DNA from: Paenibacillus taihuensis | GTDB taxonomy: Bacteria > Bacillota > Bacilli > Paenibacillales > Paenibacillaceae | Direction: 5' to 3' | Assembly: GCF_003386535.1 (NCBI RefSeq) | Contig: NZ_QTTN01000008.1 | Span: 62,001-126,000 of the forward strand | Length of the DNA: 64,000 nt | In this document: positions 22,689 to 33,265 of the stretch, one piece after another | How positions within the stretch are numbered: the first letter of the stretch is position 1 | How the letters are laid out: each line of letters starts with the position of its first letter | Made by a program: the position numbers and the translations under genes | Notes under the pieces: model-generated | What the model was told of the DNA's origin: nothing | Databases searched by the model: none | The model's input: the letters and a program-made list of their open reading frames with translations, nothing else

Positions 22689-25145
22689 TTACCCTTCCCG
22701 CGTCAATTCAGCGCGAACGAACAAGGAAGTAAGCACATCTTTCTTATCTACGGTTGCGAGCGCACGGCCTGTTGATTTTCGATCATCAATCGGCGCTTTC
22801 TCCGTAGATACTATGAGATTCGTGCCCGAAGAAGTAAATAGGACAAGCTCTCGCTCTTCCTTGCAATGTACGCCCCCGACCAGCTCATTGCCGTTCGTTC
22901 GAACGCCTTTGCCCACCTTGAACTCGAACGTCGCAACACCTTTGCCGGCGCGTGATTGAATCGGATAATCCAGCAGCAGCGAACGTTTCGCGAAACCAAG
23001 CTCGCTTATGACTAGCACTTCGCCCTCATCGCCAGAGACACGCTCAGCAGCAACGAGCTCATCGCCGTCCTTCAGCGTAATACCGCGAACGCCGGCAGCA
23101 ACGCGTCCCATCGGATTCACTTCATTTTCCGGGAATCGGATACTCATCCCTTGCTTCGTGATAAGCAGCAGTTCCATGCTGTTATCGCTCGTCATGACAC
23201 GCAATACGTCATCACCGTCTGCAACCTTCACAGCAGCAATCGCCGTTGAACGCGTCGACTTATATTCCTTCAGCTCCGTACGCTTCACTTGGCCGCGCTT
23301 CGTTACGAATACGAGCGACTGATCCGCCACAGCTTCAAAATCCTTCACCGGTATGACGCTGACAATGCTGTCATCCTTCGGCAACGGAACGACGTTGACG
23401 ACGGCTGTACCGGTATCCTTCCACTTGAACTCCGGAATTTGATGGACAGGCAGCTGATAGTATTGGCCTTTGCGCGTGAAGAGCAGCAACTGGTCAATGG
23501 TATTGACGTCCAGCAGCGTACGAATGACGTCGCCTTCCTTAACGCCCGCGTTATTCAGCTCACCGCCGGAACGCGTGAAGGAAAGCTTGGACGTCCGCTT
23601 GATATAGCCCTCTTGGCTCAACGTCACGAACACATCTTCAGCCGGAACCATAACTTCCAGGTTCACCTTCAGCTCTTCAACCTCGCCTTGAATATCCGAT
23701 CGGCGGTCGATGCCGAACTTCTCGCGGATTTCGAGCAGCTCTTCGCGAATCACGCCAACCAATTTCTTATCGCTGGCAAGAATGGAGCGCAGATAAGCGA
23801 TTTTCTTCTGGATATCCTTCAATTCTTTCTCGATCGAAGTGATCTCCAGATTCGTCAGACGGTACAATTGGAGCGTCAAGATCGCATCGGCTTGGCGTTC
23901 CGTGAACGTGAACTTCGCAACCAAGTTGTTTTGCGCGTCTTGGCGGTTCTTGGAAGCCTTAATCGTAGCAATGACTTCGTCAAGCAGATTAAGCGCCTTT
24001 GCTAGACCTTCCAAAACATGCGCGCGATCTTCCGCCTTTTCAAGCTCATACTGGGAACGGTGCGTCACCACTTCCCGCTGATGCGCGATGTACGCGGTCA
24101 GCATTTCCTTCAAGCCAAGCTGCTTCGGCGTCTTATTGACGATCGCAACCATGTTGAAGCTATATGCGACTTGAAGATCGGTCTTCTTGAACAGAAACGC
24201 AAGAATGCCTTGCGCGTCCGCATCCTTCTTCAGCTCAACGACGATGCGCAGACCGTTACGACCGCTCTCGTCGCGCACTTCCGCGATACCTTCAACCTTC
24301 TTCTCGATACGGATGTTCTCCATCGCGGTAACGAGGCGCGACTTGACGACCTGATACGGAATTTCCGTAACGACGATTTGCTGGCGTCCGCCCTTCATAT
24401 CCTCAATGGCCGCTTTGGATCGCAGGTATATACGGCCTTTGCCGCTCTGATATGCTTCCCGAATGCCGTCTTCGCCCATAATGAGGCCGCCTGTCGGGAA
24501 GTCAGGACCCTTCACAATCGACATCAGCTGAGCAAGCTCGATGTCCGGGTTCTCCATAATCGCATTACACGCATCAATAACTTCTCTCAAGTTATGAGGC
24601 GGAATTTCCGTTGCGAAACCGGACGAAATCCCGCTTACCCCGTTTACGAGCAGGTTCGGATAACGGGAGGGCAATACGACCGGTTCCTTCGTTGTATTAT
24701 CGAAATTGTCTTTGAATAAGACCGTTCTTTTCTCAATATCACGCAGAAGCTCCATCGCAATCGGCGATAGACGCGCTTCTGTATAACGCATCGCTGCAGC
24801 CGGGTCATCGTCGATCGAGCCCCAGTTGCCGTGGCCGTCAATGAGCATATGCGCCATTTTCCAAGGCTGTGCCATACGCACCATGCCTTCGTAGATCGAC
24901 GAGTCGCCGTGCGGGTGGTAGTTACCCATGACGTCGCCGACCGTCTTCGCAGACTTGCGGTAACCTTTGTCAGGCGTGTTGCCTGCGTCATACATCGCGT
25001 ACAGGATACGCCGCTGCACCGGCTTCAGCCCATCACGAACGTCAGGGATGGCGCGGTCTTGAATGATGTACTTGGAATAGCGTCCGAAGCGGTCGCCAAC
25101 GACCTCCTCCAGAAACGCCGGCAAAAACTGTTCCAGCATACTCAT
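22689..25145 (-). CDS. parC: DNA topoisomerase IV subunit A
   Basis: 818 residues, close to the Bacillus ParC length (806). The breakage-reunion domain has [20 protein letters not shown] near the N-terminus, the quinolone-resistance region [15 protein letters not shown] (about 77-91) with the Ser and Glu that are wild-type in sensitive strains, and the active-site Tyr in [10 protein letters not shown] (about 120). The C-terminal part has the six-bladed beta-pinwheel repeats with [12 protein letters not shown] and related strands. Together with ParE it unlinks daughter chromosomes. GGAGAG precedes the ATG by 7 nt. GyrA is the paralogue, but the [12 protein letters not shown] wording and the neighbouring parE favour ParC. 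Confidence 0.95.
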   Translation of the reverse strand: MSMLEQFLPAFLEEVVGDRFGRYSKYIIQDRAIPDVRDGLKPVQRRILYAMYDAGNTPDKGYRKSAKTVGDVMGNYHPHGDSSIYEGMVRMAQPWKMAHMLIDGHGNWGSIDDDPAAAMRYTEARLSPIAMELLRDIEKRTVLFKDNFDNTTKEPVVLPSRYPNLLVNGVSGISSGFATEIPPHNLREVIDACNAIMENPDIELAQLMSIVKGPDFPTGGLIMGEDGIREAYQSGKGRIYLRSKAAIEDMKGGRQQIVVTEIPYQVVKSRLVTAMENIRIEKKVEGIAEVRDESGRNGLRIVVELKKDADAQGILAFLFKKTDLQVAYSFNMVAIVNKTPKQLGLKEMLTAYIAHQREVVTHRSQYELEKAEDRAHVLEGLAKALNLLDEVIATIKASKNRQDAQNNLVAKFTFTERQADAILTLQLYRLTNLEITSIEKELKDIQKKIAYLRSILASDKKLVGVIREELLEIREKFGIDRRSDIQGEVEELKVNLEVMVPAEDVFVTLSQEGYIKRTSKLSFTRSGGELNNAGVKEGDVIRTLLDVNTIDQLLLFTRKGQYYQLPVHQIPEFKWKDTGTAVVNVVPLPKDDSIVSVIPVKDFEAVADQSLVFVTKRGQVKRTELKEYKSTRSTAIAAVKVADGDDVLRVMTSDNSMELLLITKQGMSIRFPENEVNPMGRVAAGVRGITLKDGDELVAAERVSGDEGEVLVISELGFAKRSLLLDYPIQSRAGKGVATFEFKVGKGVRTNGNELVGGVHCKEERELVLFTSSGTNLIVSTEKAPIDDRKSTGRALATVDKKDVLTSLFVRAELTREG

Positions 25146-25157
25146 GCCGTTACTCTC

Positions 25158-27131
25158 CTATTCTTCATACTCCGTAAAATCAACGTTCTCAACGATCCAA
25201 CGTTTACGCGGGTCAACCTTGTCGCCCATGAGCGTCGATACGCGTCGTTCCGCTTTCGCAGCGTCCTCGATCTGAACTTGAAGAAGCGTACGCGTCTCCG
25301 AATTCATCGTCGTCTCCCACAGCTGATCCGGATTCATCTCGCCAAGTCCTTTATAACGCTGCAGCTCGAAGTTCTTGCCGAACTCCTTCAAGTAGTTCTG
25401 CAGCTGCTCATCAGACCAAGCATAGCGCACCGTCTCCAGCTTGCCGGATTTGCGCGTAATCTTGTAAAGCGGCGGTTGTGCGATGAAGACGCGCCCGAGA
25501 TCGATCAGCGGCTTCATGTAGCGGTAGAAGAACGTCAGGAGCAGCACTTGAATATGCGCGCCGTCCGTATCCGCATCGGTCATGATGATGATTTTGCTAT
25601 AGTTGCACGATTCCGCATCGAATTCAGGACCGATTCCGGCGCCGATCGCTGCGATAACCGCTTTATATTCGTCGTTCTTCAAGATATCCAGCAGCTTCGC
25701 CTTCTCTGGGTTCATCGGCTTACCCTTCAGCGGCAGGATCGCTTGATACTTCGAGTCGCGTCCTTGCTTCGCCGAACCGCCCGCCGAATCGCCTTCAACA
25801 ATGAACAGCTCGGTGCGCGTAACGTCCTTCGACTGCGCTGGCGACAGCTTGCCGCCGAGATTGGAGCTCTCGCTCTTCTTCTTGCCGCTGCGAATTTCAT
25901 CGCGGGCTTTACGAGCCGCTTCACGCGCCTTCGACGCTTGCACCGCTTTCTTCAACAGCATCTGCGCCACTTGCGGGTTCTCTTCGAGGAACACCTGCAT
26001 TTTGTCCGACACAATAGCATCGACCACACTTCTAGCAGAAGAACTGCCGAGCTGATCCTTCGTCTGTCCGACGAACTCAACCTCGCCCATCTTAATATTA
26101 ATGACGGCCATCATGCCTTCACGCAGATCATTGCCATCGAGGTTTTTGTCTTTCTCCTTGAGCAGACCATTCTTGCGTGCATAATCGTTCATGACACGCG
26201 TATAGGCTGTCTTGAAACCGGTCTCGTGCGTACCGCCGCCTCGTGTTGGAATCGAGTTAACGAACGAAGCCATCGTCTCCGTATAGCCATCGTTATACTG
26301 GAGCGCAACTTCAGCCTCGATATCCTCCTTCTCACCGACAAAATGAACGACTTCGTGCAGCACCGTTTTGTCCTCGTTCAAGTACTGAACAAACTGGCTC
26401 GCGCCGCCTTCGTAGTGGAATTGATCCTCTTTGCCGCTGCGTTTATCCGTAACCGTTACTTTCAAGCCCGAGTTCAGAAAAGCAATCTCTTGCAGCCGCT
26501 CGGACAGTGTATCGTAATTGATCGACGTATTGCCATGGAATACGCGCGCGTCTGGCTTGAACGTCACCTTCGTGCCTGTGCGGTTCGTATTGCCGATCAC
26601 TTCAAGACCGGTCACCGGCTCGCCGACATGCTCCTTGCCGTTCTCATCCACCCAATATTCGAAGCGCTGCTTATGGATTTTGCCTTCGCGGAAAATCTCC
26701 ACTTCCAGCCATTCGGACAATGCGTTCGTTACCGATGCGCCAACGCCGTGAAGGCCGCCGGACTTCTTGTATCCCCCGCCGCCGAACTTGCCGCCTGCAT
26801 GCAGCATCGTGAAAACAACCTGTGGCGTCGGAATGCCGGCTTTATGCATACCGGTCGGTATGCCGCGTCCATTGTCGCGAACGGTAATCGAACCGTCGTT
26901 ATGTATCGTCACGTCAATCGCGTTGCAGAACTTCGCGAGGTGCTCGTCCACCGCGTTATCGACAATCTCCCAGACGAGATGATGCAGGCCGGATGTGCTC
27001 GTGCTCCCGATATACATACCAGGGCGCTTACGGACTGCCGTCAGTCCCTCCAGCACTTGAATGTCGTCTGCATCATAATTGCCGGCAGCCGAATTCGTCT
27101 CGCCCGCAAACAGATTCAACTGCTCAGTCAT
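25158..27131 (-). CDS. parE: DNA topoisomerase IV subunit B
   Basis: 657 residues. GHKL ATPase blocks are VLEGLTAVRKRPGMYIG, EIVDNAVDEHLA (catalytic Glu and Mg-binding Asn), VRDNGRGIP and GGLHGVGASVTNALS; the TOPRIM part has ELFIVEGDSAGGSAKQGRD and IIMTDADTDGAHI, and the C-terminal QRYKGLGEMNPDQLWETTM. ATP hydrolysis here drives strand passage by ParC. AGGAGGAG precedes the ATG. The gene is followed after 12 bases by parC, the usual order parE-parC. Confidence 0.96.
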   Translation of the reverse strand: MTEQLNLFAGETNSAAGNYDADDIQVLEGLTAVRKRPGMYIGSTSTSGLHHLVWEIVDNAVDEHLAKFCNAIDVTIHNDGSITVRDNGRGIPTGMHKAGIPTPQVVFTMLHAGGKFGGGGYKKSGGLHGVGASVTNALSEWLEVEIFREGKIHKQRFEYWVDENGKEHVGEPVTGLEVIGNTNRTGTKVTFKPDARVFHGNTSINYDTLSERLQEIAFLNSGLKVTVTDKRSGKEDQFHYEGGASQFVQYLNEDKTVLHEVVHFVGEKEDIEAEVALQYNDGYTETMASFVNSIPTRGGGTHETGFKTAYTRVMNDYARKNGLLKEKDKNLDGNDLREGMMAVINIKMGEVEFVGQTKDQLGSSSARSVVDAIVSDKMQVFLEENPQVAQMLLKKAVQASKAREAARKARDEIRSGKKKSESSNLGGKLSPAQSKDVTRTELFIVEGDSAGGSAKQGRDSKYQAILPLKGKPMNPEKAKLLDILKNDEYKAVIAAIGAGIGPEFDAESCNYSKIIIMTDADTDGAHIQVLLLTFFYRYMKPLIDLGRVFIAQPPLYKITRKSGKLETVRYAWSDEQLQNYLKEFGKNFELQRYKGLGEMNPDQLWETTMNSETRTLLQVQIEDAAKAERRVSTLMGDKVDPRKRWIVENVDFTEYEE

Positions 27132-27202
27132 AGGCTCCTCCTCATTATTATCATTCTATCTTCTAACGCATTAACGCGCATCACTCTTCACTTCAAGCTA
27201 TT

Positions 27203-28198
27203 CTAATTCATGATGTCCTGTTTCGTAAAGACACGGAATGAGACGAACAAGCCGGCAGCCGCCCAAATCGCAAGGATGATCAGTGAAAAAGAAAGCGTCA
27301 TTCCTTGTATCGGCGGCGGAGAGCCAGCCAAATAGTCGGTAAGCTGCAAATTGACCGCGAAAATATATTTTGCGCTCTCCCAGGAGGACGACATGCTCGA
27401 GAGGATCGTCCCTGCGATAATCGCAGCCATCATCGTTACAATGCTTGCGGCCGTGCTTCGAACGAGCACAGACACCATCAGTGCCAGAATAGCGACCGTC
27501 ATCGATGATACCCAGATCAGTCCGCCTTCCATCAGCACGAAGAGCCATTGCGGCACGGCATGCACATAGGTGCTTTCTACGGTTGAGCCGTTAATCTCAA
27601 ACCCGGTGAAGACTGGCATCTTCCAGCCACCGTAGCCGAATACTGCGCCTGATATAAGATAACAGAGAATGGCGCTCGCGACAACGGTTAATGAAACATA
27701 AAAGATGAGCGCGACCAGTTTGCTAAACAATATTTTCCATCTACGGACTGGTCTGGTGAGAAGCATTTTGATTGTACCCGTCGATCGTTCGCCTGAAACA
27801 AGGTCCGATGCAACGGCCAGAACAAGCAGCGGATAGAACAGCGTCACCGCGTTGGACATGAAGCTGCGGGTGAACGTAACGCCATTCGGAGAGTTCGGGT
27901 TCACGTTGTGATCCAGATAGTATTGAAGCTGCTGAACGGCAATTCTGCGCTGGCGCTTCCACTCCTCCGGAATCCGATCGCTTGAGAGCATATTCTGATA
28001 TTCATTAATCTGCTGCACGAGCTGATTGCGCCAATCCTTGAAGTTCTTGTTATTGGTCTGCGCAATCTTCATCTGGGCATACGTAAAAATCGGAATAAGA
28101 ACGAGCAGGACGAGCAGAACGACGAAGAAACGCTTCTTCTTCCATATCTTCAGCGTCTCGTTCTGAATGAGCGGGAGCAGTCTATCCAATGCTTTCAC
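27203..28198 (-). CDS. ABC-2 type transporter permease
   Basis: 331 residues. A first membrane helix FFVVLLVLLVLIPIFTYA is followed by a large extracytoplasmic loop (about 45-110, with NNKNFKDW and YYLDHNVNPNSP) and then five more helices, the layout of ABC-2/NatB-type permeases. STGTIKMLLTRPVRRWKIL is the coupling region after helix two. It overlaps the ATPase gene by 17 bases and is the third gene of an operon beginning with an SGNH hydrolase. Likely a peptide or sodium/drug exporter subunit; the substrate is unknown. Confidence 0.87.
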   Translation of the reverse strand: MKALDRLLPLIQNETLKIWKKKRFFVVLLVLLVLIPIFTYAQMKIAQTNNKNFKDWRNQLVQQINEYQNMLSSDRIPEEWKRQRRIAVQQLQYYLDHNVNPNSPNGVTFTRSFMSNAVTLFYPLLVLAVASDLVSGERSTGTIKMLLTRPVRRWKILFSKLVALIFYVSLTVVASAILCYLISGAVFGYGGWKMPVFTGFEINGSTVESTYVHAVPQWLFVLMEGGLIWVSSMTVAILALMVSVLVRSTAASIVTMMAAIIAGTILSSMSSSWESAKYIFAVNLQLTDYLAGSPPPIQGMTLSFSLIILAIWAAAGLFVSFRVFTKQDIMN

Positions 28199-29153
28199 CT
28201 TCCGTCATTTGCAAAAATAGCTCTTCCAGCGTTGGCGCGACTTGCTGTACCGAGAGGACGCCAATACCAGCATGAACAGCCTTCTCGACCATTGCAGCAA
28301 TGCGTTCTGTATTCATCGTCGTGATGATAGGATCCGTCATCCCTGCGAGGATGCTCTCATCGATATGATGCTCATCGTGCCCGATGAGCTTGATGTCATT
28401 CTCGGCGGCGAGTAACCGCTTGCCCGCTTCCGGTTGATTGAACTGCCACAGCACATAATTGCCGGCTTGATTGACGAGCTCGTCAACAGTGCCAACAGCC
28501 AGCACCTCGCCGTGGCTGATGATCGCAACGCGGTCGCACATCAGCTGAATTTCGCTGAGCAAGTGGCTCGAGATGAACAAGCTCATCCCTTGATCGGCCA
28601 GCATCCGCACGAATTCGCGCAGCTCCTTGATTCCCTTCGGATCAAGCCCGTTCGTCGGTTCATCGAGAATGAGCAGCCTCGGCCTTCCGAGCAGCGCCTG
28701 CGCAATGCCAAGCCGCTGGCGCATCCCGAGCGAGTACGTCTTCACTTTATCGTGAATCCGCTGCTGCATGCCGACGATTTCGACGACTTCAGCGATTCGC
28801 TTCTCATCGATTCCCCGCTGCATGCGAGCAAAATGCTCCAGGTTCTCCCAGCCGGTCATATACGAGTAAACCTCAGGATTTTCAACGATACAACCGATAT
28901 AGCTGAGCGCTTGCTCCGGATCGCGCTGCACGTCGTGGCCGCATATTCGAATGACGCCTGACGTCGGCTTGATGAGATCGACGAGCATCCGAATCGTCGT
29001 CGTTTTGCCAGAGCCGTTCGGTCCGAGAAAGCCGAAGATTTCACCTTGTCTGACGTCGAAGGTGACGTTCTTAATGATCATTTTGCCGCCAATCCGCTTC
29101 TTCACATCCTGCACGGAGAGGACAACATCATCAGCTGCTGTATTCATGCGCAT
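28182..29153 (-). CDS. ABC transporter ATP-binding protein
   Basis: 323 residues: an ATPase domain with Walker A GPNGSGKTT, Q-loop CIVENPEVYSYMTGWENL, signature YSLGMRQRLGIAQALLG, Walker B LLILDEPTNGLD and SSHLLSEI, then an 80-residue C-terminal extension with DEHHIDESILAGM, as in CcmA/bacitracin-type exporters. It pairs with the ABC-2 permease, whose start overlaps its end by 17 bases. The signature is SLGMRQR rather than LSGGQ, usual for this branch. Confidence 0.93.
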   Translation of the reverse strand: MRMNTAADDVVLSVQDVKKRIGGKMIIKNVTFDVRQGEIFGFLGPNGSGKTTTIRMLVDLIKPTSGVIRICGHDVQRDPEQALSYIGCIVENPEVYSYMTGWENLEHFARMQRGIDEKRIAEVVEIVGMQQRIHDKVKTYSLGMRQRLGIAQALLGRPRLLILDEPTNGLDPKGIKELREFVRMLADQGMSLFISSHLLSEIQLMCDRVAIISHGEVLAVGTVDELVNQAGNYVLWQFNQPEAGKRLLAAENDIKLIGHDEHHIDESILAGMTDPIITTMNTERIAAMVEKAVHAGIGVLSVQQVAPTLEELFLQMTEGESIG

Positions 29154-29165
29154 AGACTCGCCCTC

Positions 29166-30002
29166 CTATTCGAGCGACTGTACGATTCGCTTCGCAATTT
29201 GCCCGTAACCGTCATGGTTCGGGTGAAAATGGTCATTCGATAAGTAGGTGCCGATCGTCCGTTCGAACAGATCAAACGTCGGAACCATCGTCATATTCGG
29301 ATATTGATGCATGATGGTGTACGCCTCTTCATTCCACTTCTGCACTTGAAGGCTGCCATCGCGCATATCGGCGAGATCGAAGAACGGATTATAAAGACCA
29401 GCGTACACGACTTGTGCTTTCGGATTGATGTCATGAATGAGCGTGACGACCTTCTTGAACCGCTCGATTCCTTTGGGCAGTTCAGCCTTAACCTGTTCGA
29501 GGCTGATATCGCCCTTCGATTGATTCGTAGATCCTCCGGAAGCAATTTGGAACAAGTCATTGCCGCCAATCGTGAAAATGATCAAATTCGCCTGTTGCAG
29601 TGCGTACCGATAGCCTTTGTCCGTGCTGAGCAGGTGCGCGAGCTGATCGGCGCGCAATCCGTTAAGCGCCAAGTTATTGCCCAACCTCACCGGAATGTCA
29701 GAGTATTTCGACTTTAATAGAGCGACCACCTGCTTGACGTAGCCTTCACCTGTTGAGTCGCCTGTCCCCTTCGTTAAGGAGTCGCCAATTGCCGCTACGG
29801 TGATGGATTTGCTATTGCTCAAACTGGTCTCTTCCGCAGGAGGAGCTGGCTCGGCAGCTGGCTCACCTTTGTATGTAGACGCTTGCGGCGCGATCATATC
29901 TTTGACGGCGTAGCCGAAGCCTGCAAGCAGCACGATCGTGGATGCGAGTGCACTTATGCCAATCGCCCGCCATAGTCCGTTCGATGACTTCCTGCTCATC
30001 AC
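29166..30002 (-). CDS. SGNH/GDSL hydrolase, membrane-anchored
   Basis: 278 residues. One N-terminal helix (about 12-35) and a Glu/Pro/Ala linker precede the SGNH domain: AAIGDSLTKGTG (block I, nucleophile Ser), NNLALNGLRADQLA (block II), TIGGNDLF (block III, Asn) and DHFHPNHDGYGQIA (block V, Asp and His). These form the Ser-Asp-His esterase of the LipI/TesA type, here facing outward. Gene order SGNH-ATPase-permease (12-base gap) suggests deacylation linked to the exported substrate. Start has GGGAGATG upstream. Confidence 0.88.
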   Translation of the reverse strand: MMSRKSSNGLWRAIGISALASTIVLLAGFGYAVKDMIAPQASTYKGEPAAEPAPPAEETSLSNSKSITVAAIGDSLTKGTGDSTGEGYVKQVVALLKSKYSDIPVRLGNNLALNGLRADQLAHLLSTDKGYRYALQQANLIIFTIGGNDLFQIASGGSTNQSKGDISLEQVKAELPKGIERFKKVVTLIHDINPKAQVVYAGLYNPFFDLADMRDGSLQVQKWNEEAYTIMHQYPNMTMVPTFDLFERTIGTYLSNDHFHPNHDGYGQIAKRIVQSLE

Positions 30003-30142
30003 GGCAGCATCTCCCTTCTAACCGCAATCTTAATCATTCGTTAAAAACTCGTTTTCTTTTTAAAGTAATGCTTTCGGGATCAATTTGCAAATTTCACCAT
30101 CGGAATCATGCGCTACAAGCACCATGCAGCGGCTGCCAGCAT

Positions 30143-30173
30143 AAAAAGAGCCAGCGCCTTAGCGCCAGCCCTC
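30143..30173 (-). terminator. Minus-strand terminator after purT
   Basis: Minus-strand RNA GAGGGCUGGCGC-UAAG-GCGCUGGCUCUU folds with several G-U pairs, followed by a U run (30143-30147). On the plus strand the same positions give A-C mismatches and do not fold, so it is strand-specific. It lies 10 bases past the purT stop. Confidence 0.7.
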
Positions 30174-30183
30174 CTAACTCTGA

Positions 30184-31362
30184 TTATTCGTATGAAATGC
30201 TCAGCAGCTCAGCCGCTTGCTTCGCTACCTTACGCGCCTCGTCGCATGAATTTGCCGAGCTCATCGCTACGGCCATCCGGCGGCCAGGCTTCGTCACAGG
30301 CTTGCCGAATACGCGCACTTGCGTATTTGGCAGCGCAAGCGCCTCATTCACGCCGCCGATACGGAAGTTGTCCGAATCGCGGTCAGCCTTAAGCGTGTAT
30401 GTCGCACCCGGAGTCAGCAGGCGGATGGTTGGCACAGGGAAGCCAAGAATGGCGCGCGCATGCAGCGCGAACTCAGACAGATCCTGCGTCACCATCGTAA
30501 CCATGCCAGTATCATGCGGACGCGGCGATACTTCGCTGAATAGAACGCCATCCCGCGTCAGGAACAGCTCCACGCCATAGATACCATAGCCGCCCAGCTC
30601 GTCCGTTACAGCGCGAGCGATAGACTGCGCCTCCTCGATCTGCTGCTGCGTCATCTCATGCGGCTGCCACGACTCGATGTAGTCGCCGTCCTTCTGAACA
30701 TGTCCAATCGGCGCGCAGAACGTCGTACCGGACGACGAACGAACGGTCAGAAGCGTAATTTCCGATTCAAACGTAATAAAGCCCTCCACGATGACGCGCT
30801 GCTTCTTCGCACGTCCGCCTTCCATCGCGTACTGCCAGCAGCTCTCCACATCAGCCTCGGTCTTGCAGACGCTCTGACCTTTGCCGGACGAGCTCATAAT
30901 CGGCTTAATAACGCAAGGCGTGCCTAGCTCCGCTACAGCCGTTCTCATCTCCTCCAGCGTATCTGCGAAACGGTACGGCGCAGTCGGCAGGTTCAGTGTC
31001 TCGGCAGCGAGACGGCGAATGCCTTCACGGTCCATCGTAAGCAGCGCAGCACGTGCGGTCGGGATGACGCGGAAGCCTTCCTGCTCCAGCTCAACAAGCG
31101 CACTCGTCGCAATAGCTTCGATCTCCGGCACGATGAAATCCGGCTTTTCCTTCTCGATAAGCGCACGAAGTGCAGCTGGATCCAGCATATCAATGACATA
31201 CGAACGGTGCGCAACCTGCATCGCTGGCGCGTTCTCATAACGATCTACGGCGATAGTCTCGACACCGAGGCGCTGCGCTTCGATGACGACTTCTTTGCCG
31301 AGCTCTCCGGAGCCAAGCAGCATGATTTTACGAGCGTTAGTAGAAAGCGGTGATCCGTACAT
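30184..31362 (-). CDS. purT: Formate-dependent phosphoribosylglycinamide formyltransferase
   Basis: 392 residues from the ATG at 31362, exactly the length of E. coli PurT; the longer frame above it covers a hairpin. The ATP-grasp order is [21 protein letters not shown] (about 13-33), [44 protein letters not shown] (ATP loop), [27 protein letters not shown]. It uses ATP and formate to make N-formyl-GAR in purine synthesis, bypassing the folate-dependent PurN. It is a solo gene. AGGAGG stands 12 nt upstream but within a long hairpin (31369-31413). Confidence 0.94.
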   Translation of the reverse strand: MYGSPLSTNARKIMLLGSGELGKEVVIEAQRLGVETIAVDRYENAPAMQVAHRSYVIDMLDPAALRALIEKEKPDFIVPEIEAIATSALVELEQEGFRVIPTARAALLTMDREGIRRLAAETLNLPTAPYRFADTLEEMRTAVAELGTPCVIKPIMSSSGKGQSVCKTEADVESCWQYAMEGGRAKKQRVIVEGFITFESEITLLTVRSSSGTTFCAPIGHVQKDGDYIESWQPHEMTQQQIEEAQSIARAVTDELGGYGIYGVELFLTRDGVLFSEVSPRPHDTGMVTMVTQDLSEFALHARAILGFPVPTIRLLTPGATYTLKADRDSDNFRIGGVNEALALPNTQVRVFGKPVTKPGRRMAVAMSSANSCDEARKVAKQAAELLSISYE

Positions 31363-31368
31363 ATAAGA

Positions 31369-31413
31369 AAAGAACCTCCTGGAAGATGTTTTCTTCCATT
31401 GTGGAGGTTCTTT
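31369..31413 (-). promoter_or_regulatory. Hairpin that buries the purT ribosome site
   Basis: Arms AAAGAACCTCC (31369-31379) and GGAGGTTCTTT (31403-31413) are perfectly complementary, with an inner 7-bp stem TGGAAGA/TCTTCCA (31380-31386 and 31392-31398). In the purT message the AGGAGG is in the 3' arm, so it would be base-paired. The 3' arm ends in UUUUCUU, so the hairpin may also serve as a terminator for the ABC exporter genes upstream. Its stop codon is 16 bases away. Confidence 0.7.
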
Positions 31414-31429
31414 GGCGAAAAAGCAAGAA

Positions 31430-33265
31430 TTATGCCGACAAAAAGCGATACTGCGCTTCAATGAGTCCGTTGTACGTACCTTGCTCCCGAATCAGCTCAT
31501 CATGGCTGCCTTGCTCAACAATTTGACCATGATCCAGCACGACGATACGGTCTGCATTACGAATTGTGGAGAGACGATGCGCGACGATGAAGGACGTGCG
31601 GCCCTTCAACAGCTTCTTCAGCGCCTCCTGAATCTTCAGCTCGGTCTCCGTATCGATGCTCGCAGTCGCCTCATCGAGGATGAGTACTCGCGGATCTGCG
31701 AGGAGTGCCCGCGCGAAGGAAAGCAATTGACGCTGACCCATCGAGAGGCTGTTACCGCGCTCCTGCACCTCAGTGTCGTAGCCATCAGGCAGGCTCATAA
31801 TGAAATCATGCGCATCAACTGCTGTCGCTGCCTTCACAATTTCATCGTCCGTTGCATTAAGCCGGCCGAACCGAATATTTTCACGAATCGTACCTGAGAA
31901 AATAAACGTATCCTGCAGCACGACGCCGACCTGCGAACGCAAGCTCTCAATCGAAACATTGCGGATATCAATGCCGTCGATGCGTACTGCGCCATGAACC
32001 GGATCATAGAACCGGCAGAGCAGGTTCATAATCGTACTTTTACCAGAGCCGGTGTGGCCGACAAGGGCGATCGTTTGGCCTGCCTGCACATCAAGGCTGA
32101 TGCCCCGAAGCGCCGGTCTGCCCTTCTCATATTCGAACACAATAGAATCAAAGTTGACATCCCCGCGAATTCGTGGCAGCTCGATCGCATCCACCTGCTC
32201 GCCAACCGTCGGCTTCTCATCGATGAATTCGAAGATCCGCTCGGACGACGCCATCGCGATAAGCAGCTGCGCGTACATTTGGCCCAGACGGTTGATCGGG
32301 TCCCAGAAGTTGCCGATATAGTTCGCGAAGCCGACGAGGACGCCGACCGTAATCTCATCGGCTTGGATGAGATGCGCGCCGTACCAGAACAGAATGAGCG
32401 TGCCTACTGCAGAGGTAACCTCTATTATTGGGCCGAACATTTGGTTCATTGCCGAAGCTTTGTTCCACGCCTTAATGTTCGTGCTGTTGATGTTAGTGAA
32501 GAAGCTGAAGTTCGCTTTCTCTTGCGTATACGCTTGTGTAACGCGCATTCCTTGAATGCTTTCGTTCAAGTGCGCGTTAATCCGCGACTGCTTCATCCGA
32601 ACGTCCTGCCAAGCGAAACGAATCCGTCTGCGCAATGCAGTCGAGACGACGAACATGAGCGGAACCGTGATCATAATCGCAAGACCGAGCTTCCAATTCC
32701 ACAGAAGCAGGATGATGACGATACCGACGAGCTGAATGCAGTCCATCAGCAAGTTGACGACACCGTTCGTGAATAGATCCTGCAGCGCGTTAACGTCGTT
32801 CGTTACGCGGACGAGTACGGAACCTGCCGGGCGCTTATCGAAGAAACGGAACGATAGCTTCTGGATATGCTTGAACAAATCCGCCCGCAAATCATAAATG
32901 ACCTGCTGGCCAATCATATTCGTGTACTTAATCCGGTACGTGTTGGCTGCCCACTGAATAATATAGAGGGTAAGCATGAGCCCAGCATACAGATACAGCT
33001 TCGTATAGCTTGGATCTGCGCCCTTTGGCTGAATCGCATGGTCGATTGCCATAATGATAAGTGCCGGGATTGCCAGCCTCGTAAGCGTGCCGAGCACCAT
33101 CGTGATGATGATGACCGGCAGCAATTGCTTACGGTAAGGCTTCATATAAGAGAACAGCCTCGTTACTTGCGCCCAGTTAAACGGTTTCTCGATCGCATCG
33201 TCATCCTTGTAGATGAACCGTTCGTGGCTTGCGCGCGGCTGCCCTTTCTGCTGCTGCTCGCTCAA
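31430..33265 (-). CDS. ABC exporter subunit, second of a heterodimer
   Basis: 611 residues: an N-terminal 30-residue polar extension, six helices (about 40-330), then a nucleotide-binding domain with Walker [11 protein letters not shown]-loop [18 protein letters not shown], signature LSMGQRQLL, Walker [15 protein letters not shown] and IVAHRL. The signature LSMGQRQ departs from LSGGQ, as in one member of heterodimeric exporters. The TMD motif [19 protein letters not shown] is typical of BmrD-type subunits. Its start overlaps the stop of the preceding exporter gene by four bases, so the two surely act together, most likely as a multidrug or lipid exporter. Confidence 0.92.
   Translation of the reverse strand: MSEQQQKGQPRASHERFIYKDDDAIEKPFNWAQVTRLFSYMKPYRKQLLPVIIITMVLGTLTRLAIPALIIMAIDHAIQPKGADPSYTKLYLYAGLMLTLYIIQWAANTYRIKYTNMIGQQVIYDLRADLFKHIQKLSFRFFDKRPAGSVLVRVTNDVNALQDLFTNGVVNLLMDCIQLVGIVIILLLWNWKLGLAIMITVPLMFVVSTALRRRIRFAWQDVRMKQSRINAHLNESIQGMRVTQAYTQEKANFSFFTNINSTNIKAWNKASAMNQMFGPIIEVTSAVGTLILFWYGAHLIQADEITVGVLVGFANYIGNFWDPINRLGQMYAQLLIAMASSERIFEFIDEKPTVGEQVDAIELPRIRGDVNFDSIVFEYEKGRPALRGISLDVQAGQTIALVGHTGSGKSTIMNLLCRFYDPVHGAVRIDGIDIRNVSIESLRSQVGVVLQDTFIFSGTIRENIRFGRLNATDDEIVKAATAVDAHDFIMSLPDGYDTEVQERGNSLSMGQRQLLSFARALLADPRVLILDEATASIDTETELKIQEALKKLLKGRTSFIVAHRLSTIRNADRIVVLDHGQIVEQGSHDELIREQGTYNGLIEAQYRFLSA

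Noticed and set aside
22689-27131. gyrA/gyrB assignment for the topoisomerase genes
   Set aside because: Order (B before A with 12-base gap), lengths and the [12 protein letters not shown] wording fit parE/parC better.
24831-27206. 791-codon plus-strand frame opposite parE/parC
   Set aside because: A shadow of parE/parC: Arg/Leu/His-rich translation, no ribosome site, and parE and parC are certain on the other strand.
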